Assembly (NCBI GenBank): GCA_020634395.1
Contig: JACKBU010000007.1
Coordinates: 1-64,000 of the forward strand
Length of the DNA stretch: 64,000 nt
DNA from: Ardenticatenaceae bacterium
GTDB lineage: Bacteria > Chloroflexota > Anaerolineae > Promineifilales > Promineifilaceae
Direction of reading: 5' to 3'
The position numbers were made by a program, and so were the translations under genes. Below the pieces are notes generated by a model. That model was given only the letters and a program-made list of their open reading frames with translations. It did no database searches and was not told where the DNA came from. Of the stretch, positions 44,201 through 51,703 are shown in pieces (within the stretch, counting starts at the first letter, position 1; the number at the start of each line of letters is the position of its first letter).

Positions 44201-45293
44201 GGTCAACCAGGGTGCGGGCGAAGGCCACTACATCGTCGTAAAGACGCCCGAAGTGGCGGCGCAGCACTTGCAAGTTGTAGCTGAACCCTTCTAGCAGGCG
44301 CACGTCTTCCCAGGCGGCTTCCAGGGTGCGCTCGATGCGGCTGGTGGAGAGGTCGAGGCGGTTAAGCTGCCCTTCTACCCAGTTGAAGGCGTCTTGGATG
44401 ATGCCGTATTCTTGCAGCTTGTCGAAGACGGCCGTGCCGAAAGGTACCAGGCCCATCAGCCCTTCTAGCAGGTTAATGGCGCTGCGCTCGACGGGGGCGC
44501 CGGTGAGGGGGTTGAAGCCGATGATGACGGTGAAGAGGGTGTAGCCGGGGATGTGGCGGGCGTAGTCGTTGATTTCTTCCATGATGACGCCGGGAAGAAG
44601 CTGCACATCGGGCAGAGGTTGCCGACGCACGGCCGTTGCCCCTTGCTGCATGACGTGGGTGGCTTCGTGGGCCATAAGGCGCAGGTCGCGGGGGGATTCG
44701 CCCCGGTTGAGGAAGATGTCGCTGCCGTGGGTGAAGGCCCGTGCGCCCAGGCTGGTGGCGGCTTGCTGGGCACGGCCGTTGGTATGCACCCGCACGCCGC
44801 CCAAATCCGCCCCCAGGCGGGGTTCGATGCGCGAGCGCACTTCAGGAGACATTGGCTGCCCGGCTCCGGGGCTGCGAATGGCGGCGGTGGCGGTGGGGGT
44901 GGCGGTGGAAGGACGGCCGTTACCGCTCTGTGCCTGAACCGCTTCCTCTTCCTCGGCCTGCGCTTGAACCGGCTCTTCTTCTTCCACCTGCGCTTGCGCC
45001 GATTTGTCCAAATTGCCATTGCTGACAGGGGAGAGTGCCGGGGCCGGGCCGCCAGTTGTTACCCGGTCGGCCATGGCTTCGGCTTCCTGCTCGTAAACAT
45101 CGCCGGGCTGGCCGACGATGAGCCTGGTTTGCACCGGGCTGCCCAGCGACACGGCCGGGCCGGCCGCATAAAAAGGCCCCATTTGCCCGTTGGTGGGTGT
45201 GGCTTGCGGGGCTGCACGGCCGTTGCCCGCGTCGCCCGCTTTTTGCGGTTCGGCCTTCTTTTGCAGCCGTTTTGGGGTGGTCAGGTCGCTCAT
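41283..45293 (-). CDS. eCIS-associated DUF4157 protein with C-terminal HNH-like nuclease motif (putative effector)
   Basis: Encodes 1336 residues. The N-terminal 130 residues are disordered, with a duplicated acidic motif (EEEEPVQAQ, EEEEAVQAQ). A DUF4157 domain at about 145-215 reads MSPEVRSRIEPRLGADLGGV then LMAHEATHVMQQG, with the zinc-protease motif H209-E-x-x-H213. The centre (about 230-1040) is helical and contains two copies of one domain (about 235-310 and 512-590), sharing PG[YF]xLxTV[IL][IL]GxNPxTGxPVxRxAxN. The C-terminus has THLHHILPLNYGGANENFVPL with H1281/H1282 and GVHVGSGGVHPGFW, an HNH/colicin-like nuclease pattern. DUF4157 is a known eCIS-associated domain; nuclease toxicity is inferred. 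It follows the AAA+ ATPase by 70 bp and overlaps the next gene by 8 bp. No ribosome site is obvious. Confidence 0.8.
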   Translation of the reverse strand: MSDLTTPKRLQKKAEPQKAGDAGNGRAAPQATPTNGQMGPFYAAGPAVSLGSPVQTRLIVGQPGDVYEQEAEAMADRVTTGGPAPALSPVSNGNLDKSAQAQVEEEEPVQAQAEEEEAVQAQSGNGRPSTATPTATAAIRSPGAGQPMSPEVRSRIEPRLGADLGGVRVHTNGRAQQAATSLGARAFTHGSDIFLNRGESPRDLRLMAHEATHVMQQGATAVRRQPLPDVQLLPGVIMEEINDYARHIPGYTLFTVIIGFNPLTGAPVERSAINLLEGLMGLVPFGTAVFDKLQEYGIIQDAFNWVEGQLNRLDLSTSRIERTLEAAWEDVRLLEGFSYNLQVLRRHFGRLYDDVVAFARTLVDHIITLIKAAALDLAEGLLADNRAYALLKKIIKYDPLRGETVEATTVEILEDFLLLIGKEQELAQMRERGTLQETADWLDTQFATFMGLLGQLRSLFSAAWDAIQPANLPDLAANLQNLVAQAAGFLQQVWDFASTVALKVLALIKNALLSWLSSFAHEVPGFHLVTVLLGRNPFTGEPVPRTAVNIIKGFITLLPGGAEKFQQMQETGTIPQAAQRIEGAMAELGITWEFVVGLFTEIWDSLSINDLIDPIGAFQHIIDRFGEPISRLFTFIRVVVEEIIKLILELMNFPTDIIARILNNAMQAFEDIKRDPVGFLKNMLEAVKLGFGHFFDNILQHLLSGVTDWLFGQLRKAGIEPPADLSLAAVLDFVLQVLGLSMERIWEKLAERIGQENVDRIRGAIDRLVGIWNFVRDVQERGVAAIWEYIQEQISGLWDMVLEQAKNWIVTQIIEKVTVKLLSMLDPTGIMAVVNSFIAFFNAVQSAIEYIREILQIVDDYVSTIAAVARGDIAPGADKMEQGLANAIPVAIGFLANQVGLGNMAEKIAEIVGGIRSYVDRALDWLLDRAVSTVQSVLRALGVGGEEEEGEDGPEGNYDGQIGKTVNFRAAGEAHRLWVAVQGAQATVMMASQEMPVTQRLDEYAQMANSLADEQKTAVLNLITQARQALTEVDGKADDLSQSVSGGSSQANTAEVAQKDGEVETAEERLANLLRQIQEGLGIAGTVDIPPQVDVEDSAGTPRIRDFQYDNRQGTFQNNLFASGVTLTHIAYNQTDGSRQRVPVGSVSLNYNITAVHPQFPHPRSAFTLVDRSDPDEGGNYRELRENFPTLMRQWYRDAAADSGMMGKIRQLTGVGLVHMSDESLTRGIGKWRFIHEQLGQDLGSNEKAVVEPVFNALPAADKDRIGQAWLDRWAQGTHLHHILPLNYGGANENFVPLSAGVHVGSGGVHPGFWTPLKAYLLGIKPKVEEAERANE

Positions 45294-45363
45294 AGAGGGT
45301 GATGCGTGAAGGGTGATGCATGATGCGTTTGTGGATTACGTATCACGCATGACCTTTCACGGA

Positions 45364-47541
45364 TTAATCGCCAGCAAACGCATCTAAAAACGCGCCCATG
45401 CCAGCCTGGGGGGTGTAACGGCCGTTGCCCAACGGGCACGTCGCCCCGGCTTTGCGGTACTCGCTTTGGATGGCCTGCTCCAGATGCCACGCGGAAAGGA
45501 AATGGGTGTCAGTACGGCCGTCAGTACGGCCGTCAGTACGGCCGTCGGAACGGCCGTCGGAACGGCCGTCAGTACGGCCGTCGTTTAGCGCAAGCAGCGT
45601 CGCTTGCAGGGCGGCATTGCGAATCTGCCCGCCGGTCAGTTCGCAGCGCACGGCCACCCTTTCCAGCATCGCCGCGCCAACCCCGTGGTCGTCGGGCAAG
45701 TGCAACTGCCAGATGCGCCACCGCTCCTCCGCCTGCGGGGCGACAAAATTGACCACCACATCCATGCGCCGCTGGAACGCGCTGTCGATGTTTTCGGCGG
45801 CGTTGGTGGTAACGACCACAATGCCCTGGTAATGCTCCAACCGCTGCAAGAGATAGTCGGTTTCCAGGTTGGCATAGCGGTCATTGGCCGAACGGACTTC
45901 GGTGCGCCCGCCCAGCAGCGCATCCCCCTCATCCAGCAGCAAAATCACGTCCAGTTCCTCGGCGCGGGAAAGCACCTGGTGCAGATTTTTCTCCGTTTCG
46001 CCGATGTACTTGTTCACCACGGCGGCCAGGTCTACGCGGTACAAATCCATGCCCAATTCGGCGGCCAAAATACGGGCGGCCAAGGTTTTGCCGGTGCCGC
46101 TGCCGCCGGTGAATAGGGCGCGCACCCCGGCGTTGTGGCTGTGGGTGAAGGCCGCGCCCAGGTGGTCGCGCAGGCTTTCCCGGTGGCGGCAGCGGTTTTC
46201 TAGCTCATACAGCCGGTTTTCAATGGCCGGGCTGACGACAAGCCGCTCCCAGCCAACGGCCGTTTCTAGACGCGTAGCTAAAGTATCCAACTGCTGCCGG
46301 TTGAGGGTGCGGCACGCGGCCTGGACGTGGTCTGGCGTCACCACCGCTGCCCCTTGCACGGCCGCGTGCAGGGCGGCCAGCCGCGCCGCCTGGCGAATGT
46401 AGCCGCCGGGCAGGCGAAAGCGCTGGCTGATGGCCTCCAGGTCGGCGGCGGGCTGCCCGTTGAAGGCTTTTTGCCACTGTTTTTGCCGCAGGTGGGGGGT
46501 GGTGGGCGGCAGGGTCAGGGTAACAGCCCCGCCGGTTTCGCCGGTTTTGATGCCGCCGCTTTCGCCCAGCAGAATGAACAGCGGCCCGTGGTACCCGGCC
46601 AGTTGGGGGGCAACGGCCGTTTCCCCCGGCCCCAAGTCGTACACCAGCACCGGCAGCGCCCGGTTTAGCAGGCACAATGGGCCGAGTTCCGGCGGTGGCG
46701 CGGCGGCGGCAGCTTCTGCGGCGACGATAAGACCCTTGCCCAGTGCCTGGGCTGCCGCCCCGGCCACTTGCAGGCGGTCGCTGCCGGGCGAGCCGCGCAC
46801 AATGACGGTGTGCGCCTGGCCGCTGTGCAGCAAATTGGGGAGATGTGCCGCTTGCTGCCGGAAAGCCTGCGGCAAAATGAGGTCGGCCACGGCGGGAAAG
46901 GCGGTGGGGGGGCTGTAAGCACAGTGCGGGATGGGCGATGCGCCATCGCCGCGCAAGGCGTCCCAAATGGGGCCGGGCACGCGCAGCACCCATTCGGAGC
47001 GGGGCGCTTCGCGGTAATCGGCGGCCAGCAGCCCCGCTTTGAGCAGGGGGTGGCAGGTACGCCAGGGATTGACCGTGGTTTCCTTGCCGATGATGTGCCC
47101 GACCAGTTCCAGGCAGGGGCGGCGCTGCACCAGGGGCGCTTGCAGGGCGGCAAAGAGGGTGCCAAAGCGGGAATCTTCTTCCACCAGGCCCACGAGAATG
47201 AGGGTGAGACGGCCGTCGAAATCTACACCCCCTGCGGCCGTCAGGGCGCACAGGGGCAGGCTGGCGGCGTGGGGTGCTTCCCAGGCGGAAATGTGCCCTT
47301 CCCACCAGCCTGGCCCCTCTTCCCAGGTGGTTTCTGCGGGCATGTAGGCCAGCATTTCGCCAAAATAGCCGCCCAGAAAGGGGTACTGTCCGAACAGGGT
47401 TTCCAGCTCTTCGCCGCTGCTTTCCCCCAGGCGGCGGATGTGGTTGATGAGGCGAAACACGGCCGCAAAGAGGTGCAGGACAAAATGCTGGTGGGGCGTG
47501 GGCGGGACATCTTGAAATGGGGTAGAAGGCAAATCGTTCAT
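45364..47541 (-). CDS. eCIS-type AAA+ ATPase (Afp15-like)
   Basis: Encodes 725 residues. The N-terminal half is less conserved: an Afp15-like winged/helical region of about 20-130, then a second P-loop-like region lacking a clear Walker motif. Residues about 440-650 are a canonical AAA+ domain with Walker A GGSGTGKTLAARILA near 477, Walker B VILLLDEGDALLG near 530, VVTTNAAENIDSAFQRRMD (sensor 1, arginine finger) and GGQIRNAALQATL (sensor 2). Residues 654-677 are six DGR[TS] tetrapeptides encoded by a 12-bp tandem repeat (45511-45582). In related machines this ATPase is needed for assembly. No ribosome site is visible; a short repeat-like spacer precedes the gene. Confidence 0.88.
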   Translation of the reverse strand: MNDLPSTPFQDVPPTPHQHFVLHLFAAVFRLINHIRRLGESSGEELETLFGQYPFLGGYFGEMLAYMPAETTWEEGPGWWEGHISAWEAPHAASLPLCALTAAGGVDFDGRLTLILVGLVEEDSRFGTLFAALQAPLVQRRPCLELVGHIIGKETTVNPWRTCHPLLKAGLLAADYREAPRSEWVLRVPGPIWDALRGDGASPIPHCAYSPPTAFPAVADLILPQAFRQQAAHLPNLLHSGQAHTVIVRGSPGSDRLQVAGAAAQALGKGLIVAAEAAAAAPPPELGPLCLLNRALPVLVYDLGPGETAVAPQLAGYHGPLFILLGESGGIKTGETGGAVTLTLPPTTPHLRQKQWQKAFNGQPAADLEAISQRFRLPGGYIRQAARLAALHAAVQGAAVVTPDHVQAACRTLNRQQLDTLATRLETAVGWERLVVSPAIENRLYELENRCRHRESLRDHLGAAFTHSHNAGVRALFTGGSGTGKTLAARILAAELGMDLYRVDLAAVVNKYIGETEKNLHQVLSRAEELDVILLLDEGDALLGGRTEVRSANDRYANLETDYLLQRLEHYQGIVVVTTNAAENIDSAFQRRMDVVVNFVAPQAEERWRIWQLHLPDDHGVGAAMLERVAVRCELTGGQIRNAALQATLLALNDGRTDGRSDGRSDGRTDGRTDGRTDTHFLSAWHLEQAIQSEYRKAGATCPLGNGRYTPQAGMGAFLDAFAGD
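45511..45582. repeat. 12-bp tandem repeat x6 built on ACGGCCGT
   Basis: Six adjacent 12-mers, four AGTACGGCCGTC and two GGAACGGCCGTC, each contain the ACGGCCGT palindrome. They are read in frame on the minus strand as DGRT/DGRS. They lie between the AAA+ core and the C-terminal helix of the ATPase. Confidence 0.95.
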
Positions 47542-47600
47542 AGTTTATTGATGGGCAGATTGGAGATGGAAGCGTGTCTTTAATCTCTAATCTCCAGTCT

Positions 47601-49217
47601 CTATCTGAAATGAAACTGAATGACGCGGCCAAAGGCGGGCTGCCAGCCGGGGTCAAAGTCCAGCCCGGCCAGGCGCACGGGCAGGGAGATGGCTGCCAGA
47701 CGCATGACCAGGTCAACGTGGGTTGTGGTGAGGTGCAAATTTGCTTGTGCCAGCAGCAGCGTCTCGACCAGTTGGGCAGGGTCGTTGAGGCGCAGCAGGG
47801 CCAACAGGCGGGTGCGGAAGTCGGGCAGGGCGTGGGCGAGCCAGGCGGCTTGATGGGTGGTGGGTGTAGGGTGGGGTGGGTCAGGGCAACGGCCGTCCAG
47901 TTCGGCCAGCGCCGCCCAGATGGGGTCGTCTTGCAAAGGGCCGGGCATGGGTTCCAGCAGGCCGCCAGCCAGCAGGGCCAGCGTGCCCCACGCGCCAACC
48001 TGGCTGGCGAGGCCCCACGTTTCTTCGTAGCAGGCAGGGATGTCCAGCCGCGCCATCAGGTTGATGAGGTAGAAGATGCCGCCCAGTTGGGTGAAGGTGC
48101 CTTCGGCGAGGTAAACGGCCGTTTGCGGCGCAGTTGGCGGCCTGGATTGGGGGGCAGAGGCAGTTACGGCCGTTGCCGGCGCGGCGGCAGCCGGTTCTTT
48201 GGCCGAGGTGGGGGTGGTTGGCGGGGCAGGGTTGGCGCGGGCCAGGCCGGTTGGGGCGCGTGGCGGGCGGGGGGCGATGGGTGTGGGTTGTGGGGACAGC
48301 GGCCGTGGGGCAACAGCCAACGTTTGCAACGATATGCCGGGGGTCAGCGCGGCAGCCGGTTGGTCTGGTGGGGCAGGGTGGGCCGGCGGCGGTGCAGAGT
48401 GGGGCGGTGTTTTGGGGGCTGGCTGGCTCGCGGCCTGCCACCAGCTTAGCAGCTCGCGCTGGAAAACGGCCGTGCGCACGGCGGCGGCGCGGCGCGTCAG
48501 GCTGAGGCTGAGGCCGAGCAGGCAGGTGTGGGTGGCGGAAAAGGCAGCAGGTACGGCCGTGGGCGGCAAAAACGTGTCCCAGGGCGGTGCGGGGGCGGCG
48601 GCAGCCGGGTGGGGCGGTGCTGGCGGCAAAACGGGGCTGAGCGCGGGCAGCCGGGGCAGTTGGCAGGCGTGGGTGACGGCCGTCAACACCGCCACGGCCT
48701 GGTCAATGGGCAAAATGGCGGCAATGGCTGCCGTGTGGCCCCATTCATGCAGGCAGGTGAGAATGGCCGGTGTCAGGCGTGGGTCTTGGCGCAGCAGATG
48801 TGCCGGTTCGTGCAGGGGTAGGGTGGGGCGGGCGCGGCGCAAGGCCAGCCACCACCAGCGGTCGGCGGCCAGCCCACGGGCGGCGTCCAGGGCCAGGCAG
48901 GCCAACATCTCTGCCTCGTCGGCAAAGAGGACGGCCGCAGCTTTAATGGCGTCGGGCGGCAGGTGGCCCCGGTATGGCCGGGTGGCGTGGCGGGCGAGCT
49001 GGGCAAGCTGCTGCTGCACGGCCGTTTCCCAGGCAATGGGGGGGCGCACGGCCGTTGGCGTGGCCGCCAGTTGGCCGGGCAGCGGGTCTGCCAGGTGGCG
49101 CACAATGAGTACGGCCGTCGGTGACATGCCCGGTGGCCGCCAATCAGCCGTGCCGAGCAGGCGGTTTAACCGCAGCCGCAGCCCGGCACGCATTTTTCCT
49201 GGGGGCAAAGGTTTCAT
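47601..49217 (-). CDS. eCIS-associated accessory protein with Pro/Ala-rich linker
   Basis: Encodes 538 residues and belongs to the cluster by position and strand. The N-terminal part (1-260) is helical and Arg-rich (LRLRLNRLLGTADW, PILPIDQAVAVLTAV). Residues about 268-365 are a Pro/Ala/Thr-rich linker. The C-terminal domain (about 370-538) reads YLAEGTFTQLGGIFYLINLMARL, then TLALLAGGLLE and DDPIWAALAELDGR. I recall this C-terminal pattern from proteins encoded next to AAA+ ATPases in contractile-injection clusters, but I cannot name a family with certainty. Tape-measure function is possible by position only; the length and low-complexity linker argue against it. Confidence 0.6.
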   Translation of the reverse strand: MKPLPPGKMRAGLRLRLNRLLGTADWRPPGMSPTAVLIVRHLADPLPGQLAATPTAVRPPIAWETAVQQQLAQLARHATRPYRGHLPPDAIKAAAVLFADEAEMLACLALDAARGLAADRWWWLALRRARPTLPLHEPAHLLRQDPRLTPAILTCLHEWGHTAAIAAILPIDQAVAVLTAVTHACQLPRLPALSPVLPPAPPHPAAAAPAPPWDTFLPPTAVPAAFSATHTCLLGLSLSLTRRAAAVRTAVFQRELLSWWQAASQPAPKTPPHSAPPPAHPAPPDQPAAALTPGISLQTLAVAPRPLSPQPTPIAPRPPRAPTGLARANPAPPTTPTSAKEPAAAAPATAVTASAPQSRPPTAPQTAVYLAEGTFTQLGGIFYLINLMARLDIPACYEETWGLASQVGAWGTLALLAGGLLEPMPGPLQDDPIWAALAELDGRCPDPPHPTPTTHQAAWLAHALPDFRTRLLALLRLNDPAQLVETLLLAQANLHLTTTHVDLVMRLAAISLPVRLAGLDFDPGWQPAFGRVIQFHFR

Positions 49218-49224
49218 AGCCGCT

Positions 49225-50307
49225 TTAAGGGTTTACAAAGATGGGTTCCAAAACCCCAAGCAATTCACCAAAGATAAAGGTTATCGGTATAGGGCTTTCA
49301 TGCATAATGGAAACTTCCACCGCATAAATCCCATACTGCTCCCCGGCGTTTTCGCCAAAAGCAACCAAAGAAAGGGTGTTTTCGCGCAGAATAGTGCGCG
49401 GCGCCGTCCAGGCCGACGGCTCTATTTCTGAATTGACCTTGCCCAACACCCAGGTGTCGGCGGCCAGCCGCATCTGGATTTCAAACGACTTATGGGTAAC
49501 GTTAGAAGCGCCGCCCTCCGGCCCGGTGGCGCGGCTGCCCAGGGTGTTGCCATCTGTACCGGCAATGGTCGTGCCGATGATATTGTTGCCTCCGTCCCGG
49601 CGCAGAAATCCCACAACATTGGTTCCGTCGGAAAGACCAATGGTTAGGTCATTGTCGCTGGTCAGGTTGGTGGCCGAGACGGCAATGCGTACCGCATAGG
49701 TACGATTTGCCGACAGAGTGTTGGCCGGAACCAGGGGGACGCTGAATAATTTTTCCCAGCTTGCGCTGCCTGCGCCAATGTCCAGGCGGTTGTTGTTGAG
49801 GGCGTGGCTGCGGGCGTTGCCGAAGGCGGCATTTTCGTTGAGCCAGGGCGCGGTCATCAGGCGGTGGCAGATTGTTTTGGCCCCGTAGCCGGTAGACAAG
49901 ACATTGCCCACGACATGGAGTTTGGTTTCGGGGGTGGCTGTGCCAATGCCCACCAGACCGGCGTCGGTGACTATGACCTTTTGGGCGTCTGTGCGGCTGT
50001 TGTGGACGATCAGGTCGCCGCCATCCACTTGCAGGTGCAGGGGGGCCGTCTGGCCGTTGTTGCGGGCCATGATTTCGTTGTTGTCCAGGGCGATGTTTAC
50101 GCCGCTGGCGCTGCCCAGCACCAAATAGCCGCCGCTGCCCGGTTCAACGTCGCCGCCGCCGTTGATGGTGAGCCGCCCGGTCATGGTATCGCCGGTTTTA
50201 TCGACTTTGGCGTTTTCCAGGCGCACTACTTCGCTCATGGCTTCGTTCCAATCTTGGGCGCGGGCCAGGTCGCCGGGTTGTTTCACATCAGGTGTAAATG
50301 GCATCAT
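49225..50307 (-). CDS. tail-fibre-like protein of the injection system
   Basis: Encodes 360 residues. The N-terminal region has VDKTGDTMTGRLTINGG, a common phage tail-fibre motif. NIALDNNEIMARNNGQTAPLHL and GIGTATPETKLHVVGN follow, typical of fibre shafts that lead into receptor-binding heads. The rest (about 160-360) is beta-rich with no recognised enzyme motif and likely forms the head. AAGGAGA precedes the ATG. It lies 7 bp from the next gene and about 70 bp after the preceding one. In Afp/PVC systems the corresponding position encodes the fibre that recognises target cells; the target is not predictable. Confidence 0.75.
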   Translation of the reverse strand: MMPFTPDVKQPGDLARAQDWNEAMSEVVRLENAKVDKTGDTMTGRLTINGGGDVEPGSGGYLVLGSASGVNIALDNNEIMARNNGQTAPLHLQVDGGDLIVHNSRTDAQKVIVTDAGLVGIGTATPETKLHVVGNVLSTGYGAKTICHRLMTAPWLNENAAFGNARSHALNNNRLDIGAGSASWEKLFSVPLVPANTLSANRTYAVRIAVSATNLTSDNDLTIGLSDGTNVVGFLRRDGGNNIIGTTIAGTDGNTLGSRATGPEGGASNVTHKSFEIQMRLAADTWVLGKVNSEIEPSAWTAPRTILRENTLSLVAFGENAGEQYGIYAVEVSIMHESPIPITFIFGELLGVLEPIFVNP

Positions 50308-50377
50308 GATCTCCTTCTAGAATTGAGTTGGCTAGTTGGCTGGGGGTTTCACCAACTGGCTTCCGAATATCCATTCG

Positions 50378-51691
50378 TTACGAAAAGTGGAAGTAATTCC
50401 AGCGGTTGACGTCGAAACGGCTGTACGTCATGGGTGGCATGTGGCCCGACGTAAACAGCAGGTAGGGCTGCGCCGCGCCAGAGGCGTCGTTTTCCCGCAC
50501 CCTGTACAGCCAGATGGCCTCTCCCCGCAGCAGGTCGATGGGCGGGTAGTGCCGCGCCGCATGGAGCAGGGGGAGCAGGCACGCGCCCTCCAGGGTGATG
50601 GGGCTGGCCGGGGCGGGAATTCCGGTGAAAAAAGTGTTGGCGCTGACGCCGGGTTGGGTTCCGGCATTGAGGCGCAGCAGCCCGGCGGGGGGCAGGTAGC
50701 GGAAATAGTCGGTGGCCTGGATGGTAACGGCCGTTGCCGGGTTGGTTTGAACTAACTGCGTTATTTGCTCTTCAAACTGCAAAAAAATCGCGGCCCCCTC
50801 GGCTTGGCGGCGGTCGGCCGTGGGCAGCGGCCACAGCGTAGAAAGCGGCGCGGGCGTAACCTGGCGGCGAGCGGCCCAGTTATCGATAAAGCGAATGCCG
50901 CGATTGGTAATGTGCAGCAGCGCCAGGGGCACGTCGCACGCATGCAGCCCCACGGCGTCCAGCGCCCCATAGCGGGCAAAGTCCGATGCACCGCTTGCCA
51001 GGGCGAAGGGGTCAACGGCAAACAGCGCCAGCTCTTCCGTGCCGAAGCAGAGGTGGGCCAGCAGGTTGCGCAGGCGGGCCAGGCGGGCCGGGTTGTCGTT
51101 GTCGCTGGCCAGCAGGGTATTAAGCTGGCTGCGGGTGGCGGGGCTGATGCCTTCTAATTCCGCCACGTTTAGCCCCACCAGCCGGAACTGGATACCGGCC
51201 ACGGCGTAGCGGCTGCCGCAGCCGTTGATGGCGCCCTGGTCGTTGAGACCGTGCATGGGCGCTTTGCCCTGAAAGCCGGAGGCGGGGGTGAGGGCTAAAA
51301 TGAAGGCGTTGAGGGGCAGGTCGGGGGTGGCGGTGGTGGGCGTGGCGCAGTCGGCAAAGAGACCGGCTGCGGTTGCCGTGGGGGCCGTTTGCGGGCCGGT
51401 CAGCAGCGTAATTTCCAGGCCGCTTTCGGGTACGGCCAGGGGCTGCCCCAGCCCGTTGAGGGCCAGGCCGCCGGAAACGTGGACGACGTTGCCTTCCGGG
51501 GTGAGGGTGGAGCGGCGCACGGTGAGGCCGGAAATGATGCCGGCCCCTGCGGCCTGGCCTAGCGCTTCGTGCTGGCGGCGCTGGGCGTTTTGTTCGTCGC
51601 GCAGGGCTTCGGCTGTCAGGAGACGGCCGTTGAAGAAGTGGGTGTTGGCGATGCCCCCATCTAATATGGGCGTTAATAGGTTTATTGTCAT
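50378..51691 (-). CDS. injection-system accessory/baseplate protein, paralogue of the next gene upstream
   Basis: Encodes 437 residues. The N-terminus NTHFFNGRLLTAEALRDEQ is followed by GQAAGAGIISGLTV and VSGGLALNGLGQPLAV. This is the same plan as the first 120 residues of the 712-residue protein encoded just upstream (GMVLGVDDFRQEQVHLEWQ, GYGTVCGLHV, GYALSPHGRWIWV), so the two share a module. The C-terminal part (RYLPPAGLLRL, LLRGEAIWLYRVREN) has no family I can name. GAGGTGCAAGG precedes the ATG. It is probably a structural element near the baseplate or fibre. Confidence 0.65.
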   Translation of the reverse strand: MTINLLTPILDGGIANTHFFNGRLLTAEALRDEQNAQRRQHEALGQAAGAGIISGLTVRRSTLTPEGNVVHVSGGLALNGLGQPLAVPESGLEITLLTGPQTAPTATAAGLFADCATPTTATPDLPLNAFILALTPASGFQGKAPMHGLNDQGAINGCGSRYAVAGIQFRLVGLNVAELEGISPATRSQLNTLLASDNDNPARLARLRNLLAHLCFGTEELALFAVDPFALASGASDFARYGALDAVGLHACDVPLALLHITNRGIRFIDNWAARRQVTPAPLSTLWPLPTADRRQAEGAAIFLQFEEQITQLVQTNPATAVTIQATDYFRYLPPAGLLRLNAGTQPGVSANTFFTGIPAPASPITLEGACLLPLLHAARHYPPIDLLRGEAIWLYRVRENDASGAAQPYLLFTSGHMPPMTYSRFDVNRWNYFHFS

Positions 51692-51703
51692 CCTTGCACC
51701 TCG

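Noticed and set aside
45511..45582. CRISPR array
   Set aside because: The 12-bp units are contiguous without spacers, and are coding.
46220..47998. 592-codon open frame overlapping the AAA+ ATPase and the accessory gene
   Set aside because: It is a same-strand shifted frame caused by high GC. Translation is Arg/Pro-rich without domains, and the overlapped genes have clear families and ribosome sites.
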